A stretch of DNA of 64,000 nucleotides, taken from Meloidogyne chitwoodi. Taxonomy: Eukaryota > Nematoda > Chromadorea > Rhabditida > Meloidogynidae. Location of the stretch: positions 1,302,001 through 1,366,000 of the forward strand of contig JACZZP010000017.1 in assembly GCA_015183035.1 (NCBI GenBank), given 5' to 3'. Each line of letters begins with the position of its first letter. Position 1 is the stretch's first letter. The notes beneath the pieces are model-generated. The model saw only the letters and a program-made list of their open reading frames with translations. It was not told the DNA's origin and ran no database searches. Positions 1-13,600 of the stretch are shown here, one piece after another. The position numbers and the translations under genes were made by a program.

Positions 1-409
1 TTAATTTAATCAACTTTATTCTCAATTAACACAGCAATTATTTATTTATTTTAAAATTATTTTATAAATAGTCAAATCAAAATATTATTATTATTTTTAA
101 TAAATAAAAAGTCTAAATATTTACCAAAACACTAATATAATATTTTAAAAATAATTATATTAAAAATCCCAAAATATTTATAAAAAAATATCCATCACCA
201 AAAGAAAAAGCAGAAAATAATTAATTTTGACTTATAATTTTTACAAAACAAAGCAAAATATATAATATTTTTAGTAATTATAATTGTACATGGTATATAT
301 ACACTTCAAATAAAACTTAAAATTGCGCAGGAAGGACTCACATTTATTTATGATACATATTTAGGTATTTGTAAATGTTCATCAATTTGCGCTGAATTTT
401 AAATTAATT
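1..409. other. 3' flank of sup-12, no separate gene seen
   Basis: AT-rich sequence downstream of the sup-12 stop. On the minus strand a short open stretch at about 345-390, behind a plausible TTCAG acceptor, could be an alternative last exon of sup-12 ending near 345. Nothing else is recognisable. Confidence 0.4.
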
Positions 410-1242
410 TTAAAAAAATATTTTTTTTAAATATTTTTTCATAGTTTTTACCAAAAGGAAAGGATAAATAGGTAATAAAATAAAATAAAATAATAAACAT
501 AATAACCGTTGTTGTTGTTGCTGTAGTTGTAAGGCTGCCTGTAACTGAACTGCCTATAATAAAATTATTTAAAAAAATATTTATTTATTTATTTACTTGT
601 AATTGTGGAAGTTGTCCAAGAGTTTGAGAAAGTACTGCCAAATGTGAATTGTTTCTGGGCTTAGCCCCTAAATAAGCAAGATTTACATTTGTTTTTCGAC
701 CATCAATTATTGGATTTGGATCTCTAAATTTTAAAATAAAAAAGTTTTAAATAAAAGTTAAAATAAAATTTATACCTGCAAGCCTTTTCTGCATTAGAAC
801 GTTCTCTCATTGTTACAAACCCATAACCACGGCTTTTCTGTGTTTGCCTATCAGTTATTACTACTGCCTTAATTTTATTTTTAATTTTAAATTAATTTTA
901 AATTAATTACAAACTTCCTCAATTTCACCAAATTGACTAAAATAATTATTTAATGATTCATCTGTTGTATGATAAGGAAGTCCTCCAACAAATATTTTTG
1001 TAAATCTTGTATCACGACTACCTATATTATTTAAATCTAAAATATTATTTTAACAAAATATTAAAAAATAAACCTGTAGGTGGAGAAGAAGAATTATTAT
1101 CTCCATTTAATGATGAATATGTAGTAGAAGAGTTTGTAATTGCAGCTGCTTGTTGTGCTGCAAATGTTGCCTGAAGAACTGCTTGATCTGCTGATAATGT
1201 TGCTGCATTAAGTTGTTGAGTATATAATGATGATGGTTGCAT
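410..1242 (-). CDS. sup-12: SUP-12/RBM24/RBM38-type single-RRM RNA-binding protein
   Basis: Muscle-type splicing regulator with one RNA recognition motif. I splice five exons on the minus strand: 1242-1074, 1036-915, 867-776, 723-597 and 553-410, giving about 217 aa. The RRM starts near residue 63. RNP2 reads IFVGGL and RNP1 reads RGYGFVTM. The stretch [14 protein letters not shown] and the following [10 protein letters not shown] and [12 protein letters not shown] are close to invariant in vertebrate RBM24/RBM38 and C. elegans SUP-12, which fixes the family. The N-terminus is Gln/Ala/Ser-rich and a Gln-rich run follows the RRM. The first four exons join in frame without ambiguity. The 3' end is less certain: the last exon reads through to a TAA at 412-410, but a donor near 452 could instead splice to the short open stretch near 390-345. 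Role in alternative splicing of muscle transcripts is inferred from orthologues. Confidence 0.88.
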
Positions 1243-4200
1243 TTAGAGATTTTATTTATTTTTTAACCTAAAAATATATTTTAAATGTTTTTAATCATTT
1301 ATTTATATTTTAAAAATAATTCCAAAATTAAGAATATATTTAACTAAATTATTTGTGTATTAGCTTAAAAAAAAGTTAATAAAATAAAAGCTTTTTCATA
1401 AATTCTCGATTTCTGTCCAATAATAAATAAATAAATATATTTATTACTTTAAAATAAAATTTAAAAAAAAAAAGAAGAAACAACTGTTTCTTTTCTGATC
1501 TTTTCAATATTAACTTCTATAAATGTTTAAAACATTTTTTTCTTTATTTTTACAATTTAGTCATCTTAAAAGAAATAAATAAACTTTTTAAAGAAATAAT
1601 AAAAATAAATATCCAAAGGGTTGGTTTAAAGTATTAAATAAATATTTTACTAAATAAATAAAATATAAAGTTTTGTTAAAATATAAATTTAAAAAATAAT
1701 TTTAAAATAAATAAATACCTCTTTTTTAAAAATAATAATTGTGATGTTGTTGTTTTTATTGAATAATTGAATTCCTGAGTAATATTTATTTAAATATAAT
1801 TAATTTAAAAAAACTAAGCAAATAAAAAAATATAATTAATTCTCGGCAATCAACAAATAAAAAAAAGAAATTATTTTATTAAATAAAATAATTTAAAACA
1901 CGGCAAATGCTTTTAAATATTTGTTACTAATAAAAGCTGTTAGTGATAATAGGAAATAAAATAATAATTTTTAAAAATATATTTTTAATATAATAAATTA
2001 TAAAACAAATAAATAAATATATTTACTATTTAAGAATTAATATTTAGAAAAAATAAAATAAATAATAGTAAAGGATATATAAAAAACTTAAATATTTCCT
2101 ACAGATGGTGAGGCTTAAATTGCCTAACATTAAAAAAAAAATTCCATAAAATTTATTTTTATTCATCTCACAAAAGTTGGCCATAGGTCCACAGTATAAA
2201 AGAAAGGATAAACGATTTAAAAAATATGTATAAATAAATAAATTGATTTAAAAATGTGGATAATTTAAATATATTTTTATTTAAAAAATAAAAATTGTTT
2301 AAATTATTATTATTAAAAAATTCTAAAAAGTGACGACAATAAATAATTAAAGAAATTGAAAATTATGATTATAAAAAAATTAAAATTTTTTGAAATAAAT
2401 AATTAAAATATTTTTAAAAATAATGTTTTTAGTTTTTTGTTAAAAAAATAAAATTAATAAAATCAGCGCACAGACTTTTAATTTTAAAAAAAGAAATCAA
2501 AAAATTCAAATCCATTCACAAAAAAAGCTTTAATTTAAATAAGGATGAGCTAATAATATATTATTATTATTTTAAATATAGCAAAACATTAAAAATTAAA
2601 AAAAAATTCACTCTCTCAAAAATAAAAACCTTTAAAAAATTCAAGAAGATATTTAATAATAATAAATAAAAATAATAATAATGTCAAATACAAATTGATG
2701 AGGAAATAAGGGAAATTGTAGTAGTTTTTATTTAAATTAAATATCATTTTTAGATATTTTTGAAGTTGAAGTAATTGATAAATTATTAAATTCTAAAATA
2801 AAAATATTTTTTTTAATAATTGTGCTTAACAACAATAAAAGAATGTATCATTTTTTATTAAAATAAATAAATAAATTTTAATTAAAAAAATAGACAAGAA
2901 TTATTAATAAAAATGTGATTAATTTTTCTTTTTTTTTTTAATCTAAAGTAATAAAAAAAAGAAAATTATTTTTAATTGATAAAATGATAAAAGTTCTATT
3001 TTTAGATAAATACTAAATTCATATATTTTTAAAAATTAAATTCATTTATTTTTAAAAAAATTATAAATATATTTAAGAGATTTTTTGTTTTTTTTAAATA
3101 AAAGAAAAAAAGTTTTAGGGAGTAAATAAAATTATACAAAAATATTTATTAAGTCTGTCAAAGTGGTTGAGTGGAAAAAAGTCATATAAATATTTTTTAA
3201 ATAAAGAAAAAAAATACTCCCATCAGCAGGCCCAGAACGCAAACAAAACGACCACCGACTGGTAAAAAGTTAAGAAATAAAACAAAAATTTCTGCTGTTG
3301 CTCAGAGAAAAGTAAAAAGGTGAATGAAAAAGCTTTTGAGTTGACTAAATAAATAAATAAATAAATAAATAACTTGTTCATAAAAAAGAATCGTTTTTCT
3401 TTTTTTTGTATGTAAAAAAAACTATTTTTTTATTTTTTAACTCTTTCAAATTATTTTCAATTGTGGGAATATTTTCTTTTGTTGAGAACAAAAGCTTTTC
3501 TTATTTTTTAAATATTTTAGAGGTTTTAGCTTTAAATTATTTTTTAGTAATTTGGGAAAATATTTTTTAGACATATATTCTAAATTATTTAAGTTTTCTT
3601 AATTATTTTAAAATAAATATTTTAAAATTAAAAAATATTTTTTTTTTATAAAAATTTGCTTTATTTCATTTATCTCTGCGCAAAAAGTAAACCTTTTTTT
3701 ATTTTTCTTTTAATATATTTAAAGCCTAAGGCAAAATGTTGTGCATTTTGCACCAAATGCTTTTCGAAGAAAAGTGCTAGCAAACAAAAAAATATATAAA
3801 TATTTTGCAACAAATTTTAACTAAAAAATTATATTTATAATTAATTGAATTCTCAAATTACTTGGAAAAATAAATTGATTCATAAAAATAAAAAGAAAAT
3901 ATACCTAAATTAATATATCTGTCTCAATGGAAATCCTTAGGGTAAAAAGTAAGTAGATTTGGGGAAAGACACAAAAAATATTTAGGAACAAAAATAAAAT
4001 AAAATGTAAACCCCCCTATCTATCCCCTTCTCCACTTCCACTTTTTAAGGGATTTAGAGGGTGAAAGCAGAACAATCTACTACTACTACAACTAAATATA
4101 TTTATATATTGACTGGCCCAACTCAACAAAACAAAAAAAAAGCCGCGGGCAGTCTAAATGAAATTCCTTGCCAATTGAAGAAATAAAAATAAGAAGAAAA

Positions 4201-5566
4201 TAAAAGTAGCAGTTTGAATATAAATAAATAAATTTTAAGAAAAAGCCAAAGAATTTTAATAATAAATAAAATATTTTTATTAAAAAAAATAAGTTAAGTA
4301 AGTAATTAAATTAAAAATAAAATAATCTCTCTCAATTAAAGTGAGGGAGTGGTTATTAAACAATTGGATAAAATTTATATTTAATTTTATTTAAAAGAGG
4401 AGACTAAATAGAGCATTTAAATTTATTTTAAAAAATAAATGGAGCGTTTTCATATTTTTCATAAAAATAATTTTATTCCATTAAAAATAGTAAATAATAA
4501 TGTTCATTGCCCATAAAATATTTAAAAAAAAAATTAATTAAATTATTTTTTGGTATACTAATTTATTTTTTAATATTTATTTATTTTATTCTTTTATAAT
4601 TATTTACACTAAAAAATGAATTATTTATTAAAATAATATTCTAGTAAAGTTGACATAACTAATAGAAAAATAAAAAGTGTTTTTTTGTTTCTAATAATTC
4701 TACTGGAAATGACAATTTTTAAAATTAAATTGAAAAAAAATTTAATTTCTTTTAAAGTTATTTTTTTAAATAAATATTTTTATATTAAAAAATATTTTAT
4801 TTAAGAAAACTCAATTAAAAATATTCTCATATTTATTTTAATTAAGTTAAAAAATTATTGGCAAAAATATTCTAACATTTAATAGACATATACATATTAA
4901 AAAAAATAAAAGAAATGTTTTATTAATATTGGCCCAAATGAATGAACGAATAATAAATAAAAAATATATTTATAATAAAGCAAAGTGTATATAAAATAAT
5001 ACGCGTGCGCGAAGAAAGTTTAGAAGAAAATAAATAAAACCTGTTAGAAAATAGGTTGTATTTAGGGCCATTTATTTAAAGAATTTAAAAAGTAGAAAAT
5101 ATATTTGGGTTTATTTATTGTAAAATTATTTTTGACTGTCAGGGTGAATTGGCTAAAAATAAATAAATAAATAGTACAAACAAAACTTTTGTTCCTTTTT
5201 TTATCCAAAATATTTAGTATTAATGTTAAAAGAAATTAAAAAAGATTTTCAAAAAATTAATATTTAGTCAAACAAACCAATTATATTGTTAATATTAATT
5301 TATTTTAAAAATAATAACCAAAGTTTATTTCCAATTAATAATTAAAGTACATTCACACAACTATTTTTATTTTTAAATTAATTAAAAAAAAAAATAATGG
5401 CATCACGTTGAGAGACTTCTCCGGTGAATAAATAAATATTTAGCTATAAAAAAATCATTAGCAATTTCACTAAAATATTAAAGTTAGAGAAAATAATTTT
5501 TTATTTAAAAAGTCAATAAAGAAATCAAATAAATATTTTTTTTAATTTTATTTAATAAATTTAATT
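1243..5566. other. 4.3 kb non-coding spacer between divergent genes
   Basis: Upstream DNA of the minus-strand sup-12 and of the plus-strand gene at 5567. I see only short AT tracts, an (AAAT)n run near 3345-3371, and a patch of higher GC with C-runs at about 3960-4160. No open frame with coding character, tRNA or rRNA is visible. The length and the GC patch would suit enhancer DNA for a muscle regulator, but that is speculation. Confidence 0.4.
3345..3371. repeat. AAAT microsatellite
   Basis: About six to seven uninterrupted copies of a 4-base AAAT unit within intergenic DNA. Confidence 0.7.
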
Positions 5567-8500
5567 ATGAAATTTAAAAAATTATTTTTAATATTTATTT
5601 TTTTAATTATTTTAAATTTAATTTTGAGTGCTAAAGAAGAAAAAGAAGAAGGAGAAAGTTCAAATGATAATAATGATAATAATAATATAATAATAATATC
5701 TCATGCTGAATCTGTTCAAATTGATTCAGCTTCATTAAAAGGAGTATTTAGTGAAGGCAGTGAAAGTGAAAAAGAAGAAAATTCAAAAAATAATAAAAAA
5801 GATTTAATAAAATTAAAAAAAAGTAAAAGTGAAGGATCACTTAAAGAAAATTTAAAAAGAAAGGAAATGTTAAAACGTAAAAGTTTTGAAGCTGAAAAAA
5901 TTATTAAATTAAAAGATTATGAAGAAAATAAAAAATTAAAAGGAAATTTTATTTATAAAAAAGAAATAAAAGAAAATAATAATAATGAAAATAAAATTGA
6001 AATAAAAGGAAAAGAAATTATTAAAGAAATTGAAGATCAAATAAAAGACAAAGAAAAAGTAAAAAATGAAATTAAATATATAGGAGAATCATCAGTAAGT
6101 GAAATTGAAGAAATTGAAGAAAATAATGATGAATTAAAATTTAAACCGTTTAAAAGAGTAACAGAAATTGAAAAAGTAGAAGAAGAGAATAAAAGAAATA
6201 CAGTAGAAGAAGAGAATAAAAGAAATACTAAATCATTTAGAGTAATAAATGAAATTGAGGAAATAGAAGAAGAAGAAGAAGAAGAAAATAAATTAATTAG
6301 AAGAGTAAAAAAAGATAAAATAAATGTTAATATTAACACTCCTTTGTTATATTATAATAATAAAACTTCTCCTAACGTTGAACCACAAAACACAACACAA
6401 AATATCCCAGATAATATTGAAAACATTGAAAAAAGAGAAATGGCAGAGAAACAGGTTAAAAAATATAAAAATTTAAATAAATAAATATTTTTAGTTTAAA
6501 AGAGATTTTTTAAAATTTAATAAAATTTTAACTGAATGGGAAGAAAGAATTGAATGGAAATTAAATCATCAATATACTTTAGAAGAAGAAAATAAATTAA
6601 ATATAAAAAATAAAAAAATAAATAAAGAGGCTTTAAATGGTATTTAATAAATTTAATGGGTCCACCCCTGAATATCGAAACCCTGAATATCTAATTAGCC
6701 AATTGGTCCAATTGCCAATTCGGTCAAATCTCTTACAAACTAGTTGGTCCCGTGCAAACTTGGACCTATTGGGGGTGTTCTATTACTTCTCCATTTTAGA
6801 GCCCATGGCCAGTTGGTTTTCGTGCAAACTTGGACATACAAGGAGTGTTTTATTACTTGATCGAACTGGCAGTTTGGCAAACTGGCTAATTAGATATTCA
6901 GGGTTTCGATATTCAGGGTTGATCCCAATTTAATAATATTTAATTTAAATAATATTTTAATAAATATATTAATTAATTTTAGAAGCTAATAAAAGATATA
7001 TTGAATTAATTAAACAAAAAGAAAATAAAAAACAAATAAAAAATGATAATAGTGAAAATAAATCAGAAGAAAAAGAAGAACAAATAAAAAAAGAAAATAA
7101 AAGAAAATATTCTTCTTATTATTATTTTAAATTTGGATTAAAATTAAAAGAAGCTTCTAAACAAATTTTTAAAAAATCAATAATTGATTTTATTTATGAA
7201 AATGAAAATAAAAAATTTAATTTAATTAAACAAATTATTAAAAATAAAAAAGAAAAAGAATTTTTAAATAAAATGATTGAAGATGAAAATTTAAAGAAAA
7301 TAAAAAATTTTGAAATATTTTATAAATATAATATTATTAAAGAATTTTTTAAAAATTGGGAATGTGAAAAATATTGGAATTCAGCAGAAATTAATTTAGA
7401 AAGATTAAGAAAAGAAAACAGAAAAAATAATAGAAAAATATTAAAAGAATTTAAGTCTGATAAGGTTATTTTATTTTATTTAAATTTAATTAATTAATTA
7501 ATTTAAGAATAAATATTTATATATTTTAAATTGTCAAAAAATGCAAATGGCATCAAATAATTTATTTGCATATTTAGATATTGTTTATTATTTAGATGGG
7601 AATTTACCTAATGAAGAAGAAAATAAAAGTAAAAAAATTAAATATTTTTAAATTAAATTATTTTTTAGAAGTTCTTCCCTTAGATTTTCTTGAAAAAATA
7701 CCAATTAGACCAAAATTAGTAATTGGAGAAATTAATAAAGGTTATGAAATTGAAAATTTAATTAAAGAATTTGAAGATATTTATTTAAAATTTCATCAAG
7801 ATTTAACTATTCCTTTAAATTTAGAACGTTTTAAAAATCTTGAATTTATTAATGAATGCTTTAATTTTAATAATAATAATTGGCAAAATAATTTTAATGA
7901 ATTTATGAAATTATCAGAAGAAAAACAACAAAATAAATTTATTAAATTAATTCGTAAAACTACAGAATTTTTGTAATTATTTACATATTTTTAATAAATA
8001 TTAATTATTCTTTTTTTTTAATTTAAGATTTAAAAAAAATAAAGATAAATTAAATAAAACATTATTTTTATTAAATGATAAAATATATATTGAAAATAAA
8101 GATTTTAATAAAGAATTAAAAACAGAATATTTAATAAATTGGACAAATATTTTCTTCAAAAACGAAGTTATTTTGGGAGAAGCAAAAGTAACAAATAAAT
8201 TATGTAATTCTTCTTTACAAAAAGTTTCAAGTAGTGAATATAAAGAAGATATGGACAAAATTAATTTTTATATAAAAAGTTGGAAAAATGAAATGATAAA
8301 ATTAGATTTAGAATATAAAGGTAATAAAAAAATAAAATTAATTTTTAATTTTTTAAATATTTAAAAAATATAACAATTTTTTAAATTAAGATAAAAATAA
8401 AGAATTTTTAAATATAATAGAAGAAAATGCCCTAAATACAAAAATATTGTTTGAAAAACAGATAGAAGAAATAAAAAATAATATTAATTTAATTGAAATT

Positions 8501-8967
8501 CATGCAAATAACAGGTGGAATTTTAAATCATTAAATAATAGATTTGGAAATGCTGAAGAAAAAATTAAACAAATAATTGATGAATGGAATAAAAGGTTAG
8601 AATCAGATGATGTTGAAATCAAAATTAAACGAAAAAGAAGAGATAAAAACGTTAATAGAATTAAAGAAAATGTAAAAAGAAAATTTTTTTTTGATTTTTT
8701 TAAAATTATTATAATACACTTTTCAAGAATCTTTTGACTTGAAAAACTTAATTTCTTTAATTTTTCAAAAATTCTATAATATAATTATTAATGTAATTTT
8801 AATTTAAGCGAACAACACTTGCTGATTTGCTTCTTAAAGAAAAAAACAACTCTTACAAAACTAAAATTGATAGTAAACCAAAAAATGAAACAAATTCAAA
8901 AAATAATATATGCACAAAGTCTATAAAAAAAGCTTTTTCTCAATTACTTGGTTGTCTTATTGTTTAA
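5567..8967 (+). CDS. Unrecognised 890-residue Lys/Glu/Asn-rich protein with signal peptide
   Basis: I do not recognise a family. Eight exons join in frame: 5567-6454, 6495-6639, 6983-7464, 7508-7628, 7669-7972, 8028-8320, 8391-8671 and 8809-8967 (2673 nt, 890 aa). Residues 1 to about 22 are a basic start and a hydrophobic run ending near LSA, a classical signal peptide. The rest is dominated by Lys, Glu, Asn and Ile, with likely long charged helices or coiled coil. An acidic run lies near residues 225-245 and a short duplicated VEEENKRNT unit lies near residues 205-222. Cysteines are very rare. Every internal junction is GT-AG and keeps phase, so this is a real multi-exon gene and not chance ORFs in AT-rich DNA. 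Intron 2 carries a complete inverted-repeat transposon (6658-6926). A secreted or ER-lumen location is inferred from the leader alone; a parasitism-related pioneer protein is possible but untested. Confidence 0.7.
6658..6926. mobile_element. Non-autonomous inverted-repeat DNA transposon (MITE) with 8 bp TSD
   Basis: 269 bp element inside intron 2 of the gene at 5567-8967. Its ends are inverted repeats; the 34 bases at 6668-6701 are the exact reverse complement of 6883-6916, and the repeat continues outward with mismatches to GGG at both tips. It is flanked by a perfect 8 bp duplication AATTTAAT (6650-6657 and 6927-6934). The interior holds a direct repeat built around CAAACTTGGAC that also occurs in the element at 14139-14440. 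An 8 bp duplication fits hAT, P or Merlin superfamilies; no transposase is encoded. Confidence 0.88.
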
Positions 8968-9041
8968 TTATCATTATATTGTACACAAAAAAACAATTTA
9001 TTTATTATTTAAATAAAATTTAAAATAAAAAAATTTACATT

Positions 9042-9712
9042 TTAATCAAGCAAATATGGAATTGTCTTAGGCATTTTTGCCTTTTTTCCACGTAAATGAC
9101 TTCTTTGTTTTAAAGCATTCCCAAATAAAGTAAAAACTTTATTGGCCACAACAAATTGAAAGATGGCGTCTTCTTTAGGAATGACTAAAAAAATAATAAA
9201 AATTGTTATGAAAATAATTAATTACCAATGACACGATCACGCTTCGTAATCATTTGAAAAGTAGATTTTGATTCATGCAGTACAATTCCATATAGTCCAA
9301 TCTGAAATATTTAAAAAAATCTACCAATTTAAATGATCAGTCTATTTTTAAAATTTTATTATATACCTGTGTTTTATTAGAAGCATCTGTTACTCTCAAT
9401 ATTGCTCCATGAAAATCCATTCGTAGCAAACGTTCGTCCAATTGTTCATTACAATGTGTTAGTAGCGTCTTAAAATACGACAGCCAAAGTTCATACAGTG
9501 GAAATAGTTTCTCGTATCTAAAAATATGTATTATCGTATTTTCCTATATTATTCTTTAAAATTCACTTCAAGTCGGTGCATCGTTTCAAGCCACCAGCCC
9601 GTCTTATTAAATTTTCTGGTGCTTTTCGACGTATAGGACGTTCGCGACGTTTCTGTTTTTCAAAATTAAATATTTTAACACGAGCATCATCTCTTCCCGT
9701 GTTACCTTGCAT
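9042..9712 (-). CDS. POP4: RNase P/MRP protein subunit p29 (Pop4/Rpp29)
   Basis: Protein subunit of nuclear RNase P and RNase MRP, which mature tRNA 5' ends and pre-rRNA. Four exons on the minus strand, 9712-9567, 9517-9367, 9301-9226 and 9184-9042, give 171 aa, somewhat shorter than the human protein (about 220 aa) because the N-terminal extension is reduced. Residues 17-40 are Arg/Lys-rich. The UPF0086/Rpp29 core begins near residue 75 with MDFHGAILRV and continues with GLYGIVLHES, FQMITK and VIPKEDAIFQF, matching the conserved HGA, GI-x-L-x-E-T and ITKxDRxxVIPK landmarks of the family. The C-terminal basic LRGKKAK segment is also typical. Junctions are canonical and in frame. It is transcribed in the same direction as ZC3H18 but 0.9 kb downstream, so I see no sign of an operon. 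Confidence 0.9.
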
Positions 9713-10600
9713 TCCTATTTATGTCCTAAAAACTAAATAAAATTAGCCAAGTTTTTTGAAATTAATTAAATGAAAAAAGTACTGTTTTGTAAATAAATCA
9801 GATATTTTCTACATATTTCTAATTTTTTATCATTCATCCAAATATATATCACAAAATAGAAAGAAAATATTTAAAATAAAATGTCAATAAAGGATGTTTA
9901 ATTTTTTTCCACCTGCTAAATTTTAGTTTTATTTAATTTCAATTATTTAAATTAAACTAAATTTATTAAAGATACGCATTTTTACTAGAAAGTGGAAAAA
10001 AATATTTTAAAAGTTGTCCGAATAAAATTTAATATAGAAATTAACATTATTAGTACTGGAAAGTGACCATCCAAATTCTACTTTATTGCAAACAAAAGTA
10101 CGAATACGAAATTAATAATTTTATAAGCGGACTGACGGAAAAATGCAAATACACACATATCTTGCACGTATGACAATGTTAAAATAGAACTAAAAATTCA
10201 AAAGGCAAAATTAAATTGCATTCATCATCGAATTAATTTTAAAGAAAATCTTTGATAAATTTTAGTTGCAATTTATTTTCTTCTATGAATCTTTATTGGA
10301 TATTTTAGAAACTTTTCATTTATACATATTTAAAAATTTTTTATTCATATGCGCATATATGCATATTTCCGCCAACAATTTTATGAATAAACACTAATTG
10401 TAAGGATATATCACTCATAAATTTAGTTTAAAAATTATCTCGTATTCGCCTTATATCTATTATAACAAAATATTTGGTTTAGCAAATAAAAAATAGTCAA
10501 GAGTTTAGATAAGAAATTAAAAATAATTTAGTATTGTGAATTTACTCGAAAATGTAAAATACGAATAAAATCCAAAAAAAATATCATTAATTAAAGAAGA
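9713..10600. other. Spacer between ZC3H18 and POP4
   Basis: AT-rich DNA containing the ZC3H18 3' flank and the POP4 promoter. No open frame with coding character and no structured repeat recognised. Confidence 0.4.
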
Positions 10601-13600
10601 TTAAACTTGATCTAAAGATAACAATTTTTTACGCTTTTCGCCCACAGAACCAGTAGAATTACCTTCTCTTTTTAACTGTCTATAAATGTTTTAAAAATTT
10701 ATAAATAAAATTTGTTATATTTAAAAACCACTTTTTTCTTTCTATGGCCTGTTCAACATTATGCAATTTACGAAGAAGTTCACGGCGTTTAGAACTTCCT
10801 TGTGATTGACCAACTTCTGTCACTTAAAGTATTTTATATTATACAATACTATAATATTATTACAATACTAAAGAAAATGGAGCGAAACTTCCGGAATAAA
10901 ATTTCTGGAACGAAAAATTATCTAACCGGAAGTATCGAAATGCAAAGGTAATAACCAATTATTTTTCTGTAAAAACGTGAACAAAAATAAAAAAGTGCAT
11001 GTTAATATTAATAAAAACCTTCATCAACAGCTTCGAGTTTTATTTTAACATCAGAGTAATCGTTAGTGTTTTTTGATGAATGAAGGTTTAATTCTTCGTT
11101 AATAAACGACTCTTCCTTTTTTATCAATACCTTATTGATATAATTGGAATGATTTGAACTAATTATTGCTTCTTCATTATTTTTATCTTCACAATCGCTT
11201 TCGGCACTGCTGATTTCTCGTACCATTTCATCCAAAGTTAATGAACTTGAAGTTATCTGAGGAATTCCTTCAGAACATTGCAACTTTTTCAATGAAGAAA
11301 CTGAAGAAGCAGTTAAAAAAGATTTTTGTTCATGCTGCTTCCGACTTAACAATTTTTTCTTCGATAATTTACGTTTTGTTTCTTCAGTTGAAGAGGAAGT
11401 TGAGGAAGAGGTTGATGAAGATGATATAGAGGATGAGCTACTCGACAAGGAAGATGATCTAAATTTAAATAATGCTTAACTAATTCAAGAATTATTTATA
11501 AGTGAAATTTGAACCTTGTTTTTCTTTTGCCATCTGATTTTCTGATAATTTTTGCAGAATGTTGCTTTCGATCACCACTCGAATCAATAGAATCTTTTCG
11601 CTGTGGAAGGCGATATGCAGCCGGCGCGTCATCGTTATCCTCGCCTTTAATTTTATTCTTCAATGTACGCGAATAACTTTTGGTACTACTTAACTTTCTG
11701 AAATTTAATTTAGTGAAAATAAAATAACAAAATAAACAAACCGTTTACGAGATTCAAATGAATGACAACTTTCAATTGAAATTTTTCTACTTTCAAAATC
11801 AGCAAAACCCTGAGATGAATTTTTACTATCTGGTCGTTCACTAATCGGAGGTGTCTTCGGCCCTTTAAATTTATTTTTTGAAGTTTTATGTGTGAGTAAA
11901 GAACCAAGAGTTGCATTTGATTCACGAGAAAGAGAGGCAAATGTATCGGAAGAATCATTTGAAGAAGACCTATTTATTAAAAATTCAACTACGAAGGGAC
12001 AAAACATTACAAAAACCCCGATACAGATCTCATGTCAGCATAAATGAACCATAGTTTAAAGCTACCTGTTTCTTTTTGTCGTATTAGTAAAAGATGTTTG
12101 AATGTTTTCCAATTTGTCACACTCATTAAATGATGCTGAAGAAACAGATGAACCATTAGAAGCATTTCTCCGACTACAAACTGTTCGCGATTTCTTTACA
12201 TCTGGTGAAGTACTATTATTAACGGATTCTCTCCTTCTTTTATCATGTTCTACATCAGATCTGTCAGAGCTTTGTCGCTTTAATTTTCCTGACTTTTCTT
12301 CTTGTTCTGAATGATCACTCTCTTTACGTTGGGAAGAATTAGAACGCTTGTATGATAAATGTCGTTGAGAACCATAATCCTATAAATGAAGAAAAATTAT
12401 CAGTAACTAAAATGAAAAATTACAGAAGAAGAATTTGATGAACTACGATGACGCCTTCTAATTGGCCGTTCAACCATATCAACAACCATCTCATCACGTC
12501 CTTTTAATGTTCTTCCATCGCTCCGACTAACAGCAGAATTGGAAGAGGATCTAGCCCATGGGTCGGAATAACTGCTGAATGGACCATTTGCCAATATTCG
12601 ACGTTGATGACCTGCTCAAAAAATGAAATAATCACTTTTAAAATAATCAAATCAAAATTAATTGTAAGTTTTTACAAATCTAAAAATAAAAAATACCGCG
12701 TTCTCCTCTCTGTGATTTACCAGATGTCTCTATCACTGGATGTTCAATAATAGAATCAATAAGTGAAGGAATGTCAGGCTTAAATGGTTAGTTAAATAAA
12801 AATAAATATAACTAATCAACCTTTACAGTAATATTAGATCTTATTGAGGGTCTTGAGTCTTTTGTACTGTGAGATGAAGCAGAGACAACAGAAACGGCCT
12901 CCACAACAACACGTGGAGGATTTAGACGACGGTTTTGAAAATAAATTCCAGTCTTGCTTCTGAAGTGTAAATTCAAGATCAGAGAAAAACAATTGTACTC
13001 ACGTGTTAGAAAAAGAAACAAAGACTGAATCTTCAGTTTGGATGTGATTTGGTGAAACACTTGCCATAGGTGGACTCAAACTGCTTCTATCAACATCATT
13101 TAAAGTTCCCAATTGATTTGATTCATTCAATGGAAGTATTTCTCCTCCTTTCTGCCGACGAGTCAATTCGCGAGCTTTTTTGAGACCTTCCATCCAAGCA
13201 ACGCTTTCAGTACTTGAAGGAGGTAGTGGTGCCGCCGGAGGAGGAGGTGGTGGACGGGTGAGCAATGAAACTGAGGGAGGTGGAGCAAACACAGTTGAAA
13301 GTAATGAAATCTGGATAATTTGAGTTGATTATTAAATCATTAAAATAAAACTGGGAGTTAAAATCACTCTTTTATATACTTCTATAATTTAAGATGAAAT
13401 ATTTAAAGGATAAGAGACGGCAGATAACTTTTTAATATAAACATTTGTATTTCATAAAAATAAACTTACAGGTGGTCCAATTGGCGGAGGAATGCTTGTC
13501 AAATTTGTCGATTTGTTATTGTAGTAAATTGGAACTTTTCCAACTCCAGTAATAAGGGTTGAGGACGGTGAGGTTGAAACGATCTGGATACGAGGTCGCT

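Noticed and set aside
3150..3180. Short tRNA-like GTGGTTGAGTGG string
   Set aside because: Only the A-box resemblance; the rest is AT filler with no cloverleaf.
1243..5566. Possible hidden gene in the long spacer
   Set aside because: Short frames have no coding composition or matching splice phases on either strand.
6637..6933. 98-codon plus-strand open frame
   Set aside because: It lies wholly within the inverted-repeat element and the spliced intron of the larger gene; composition reflects the transposon.
10880..10935. Inverted ACTTCCGG/CCGGAAGT pair in intron 14 of ZC3H18
   Set aside because: Only 8 bp arms with no target duplication; too weak to call an element.
11705..12007. Overlapping minus-strand frames suggesting two proteins
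   Set aside because: Only the frame that splices in phase with exons 11 and 13 of ZC3H18 is kept; the other is a shadow.
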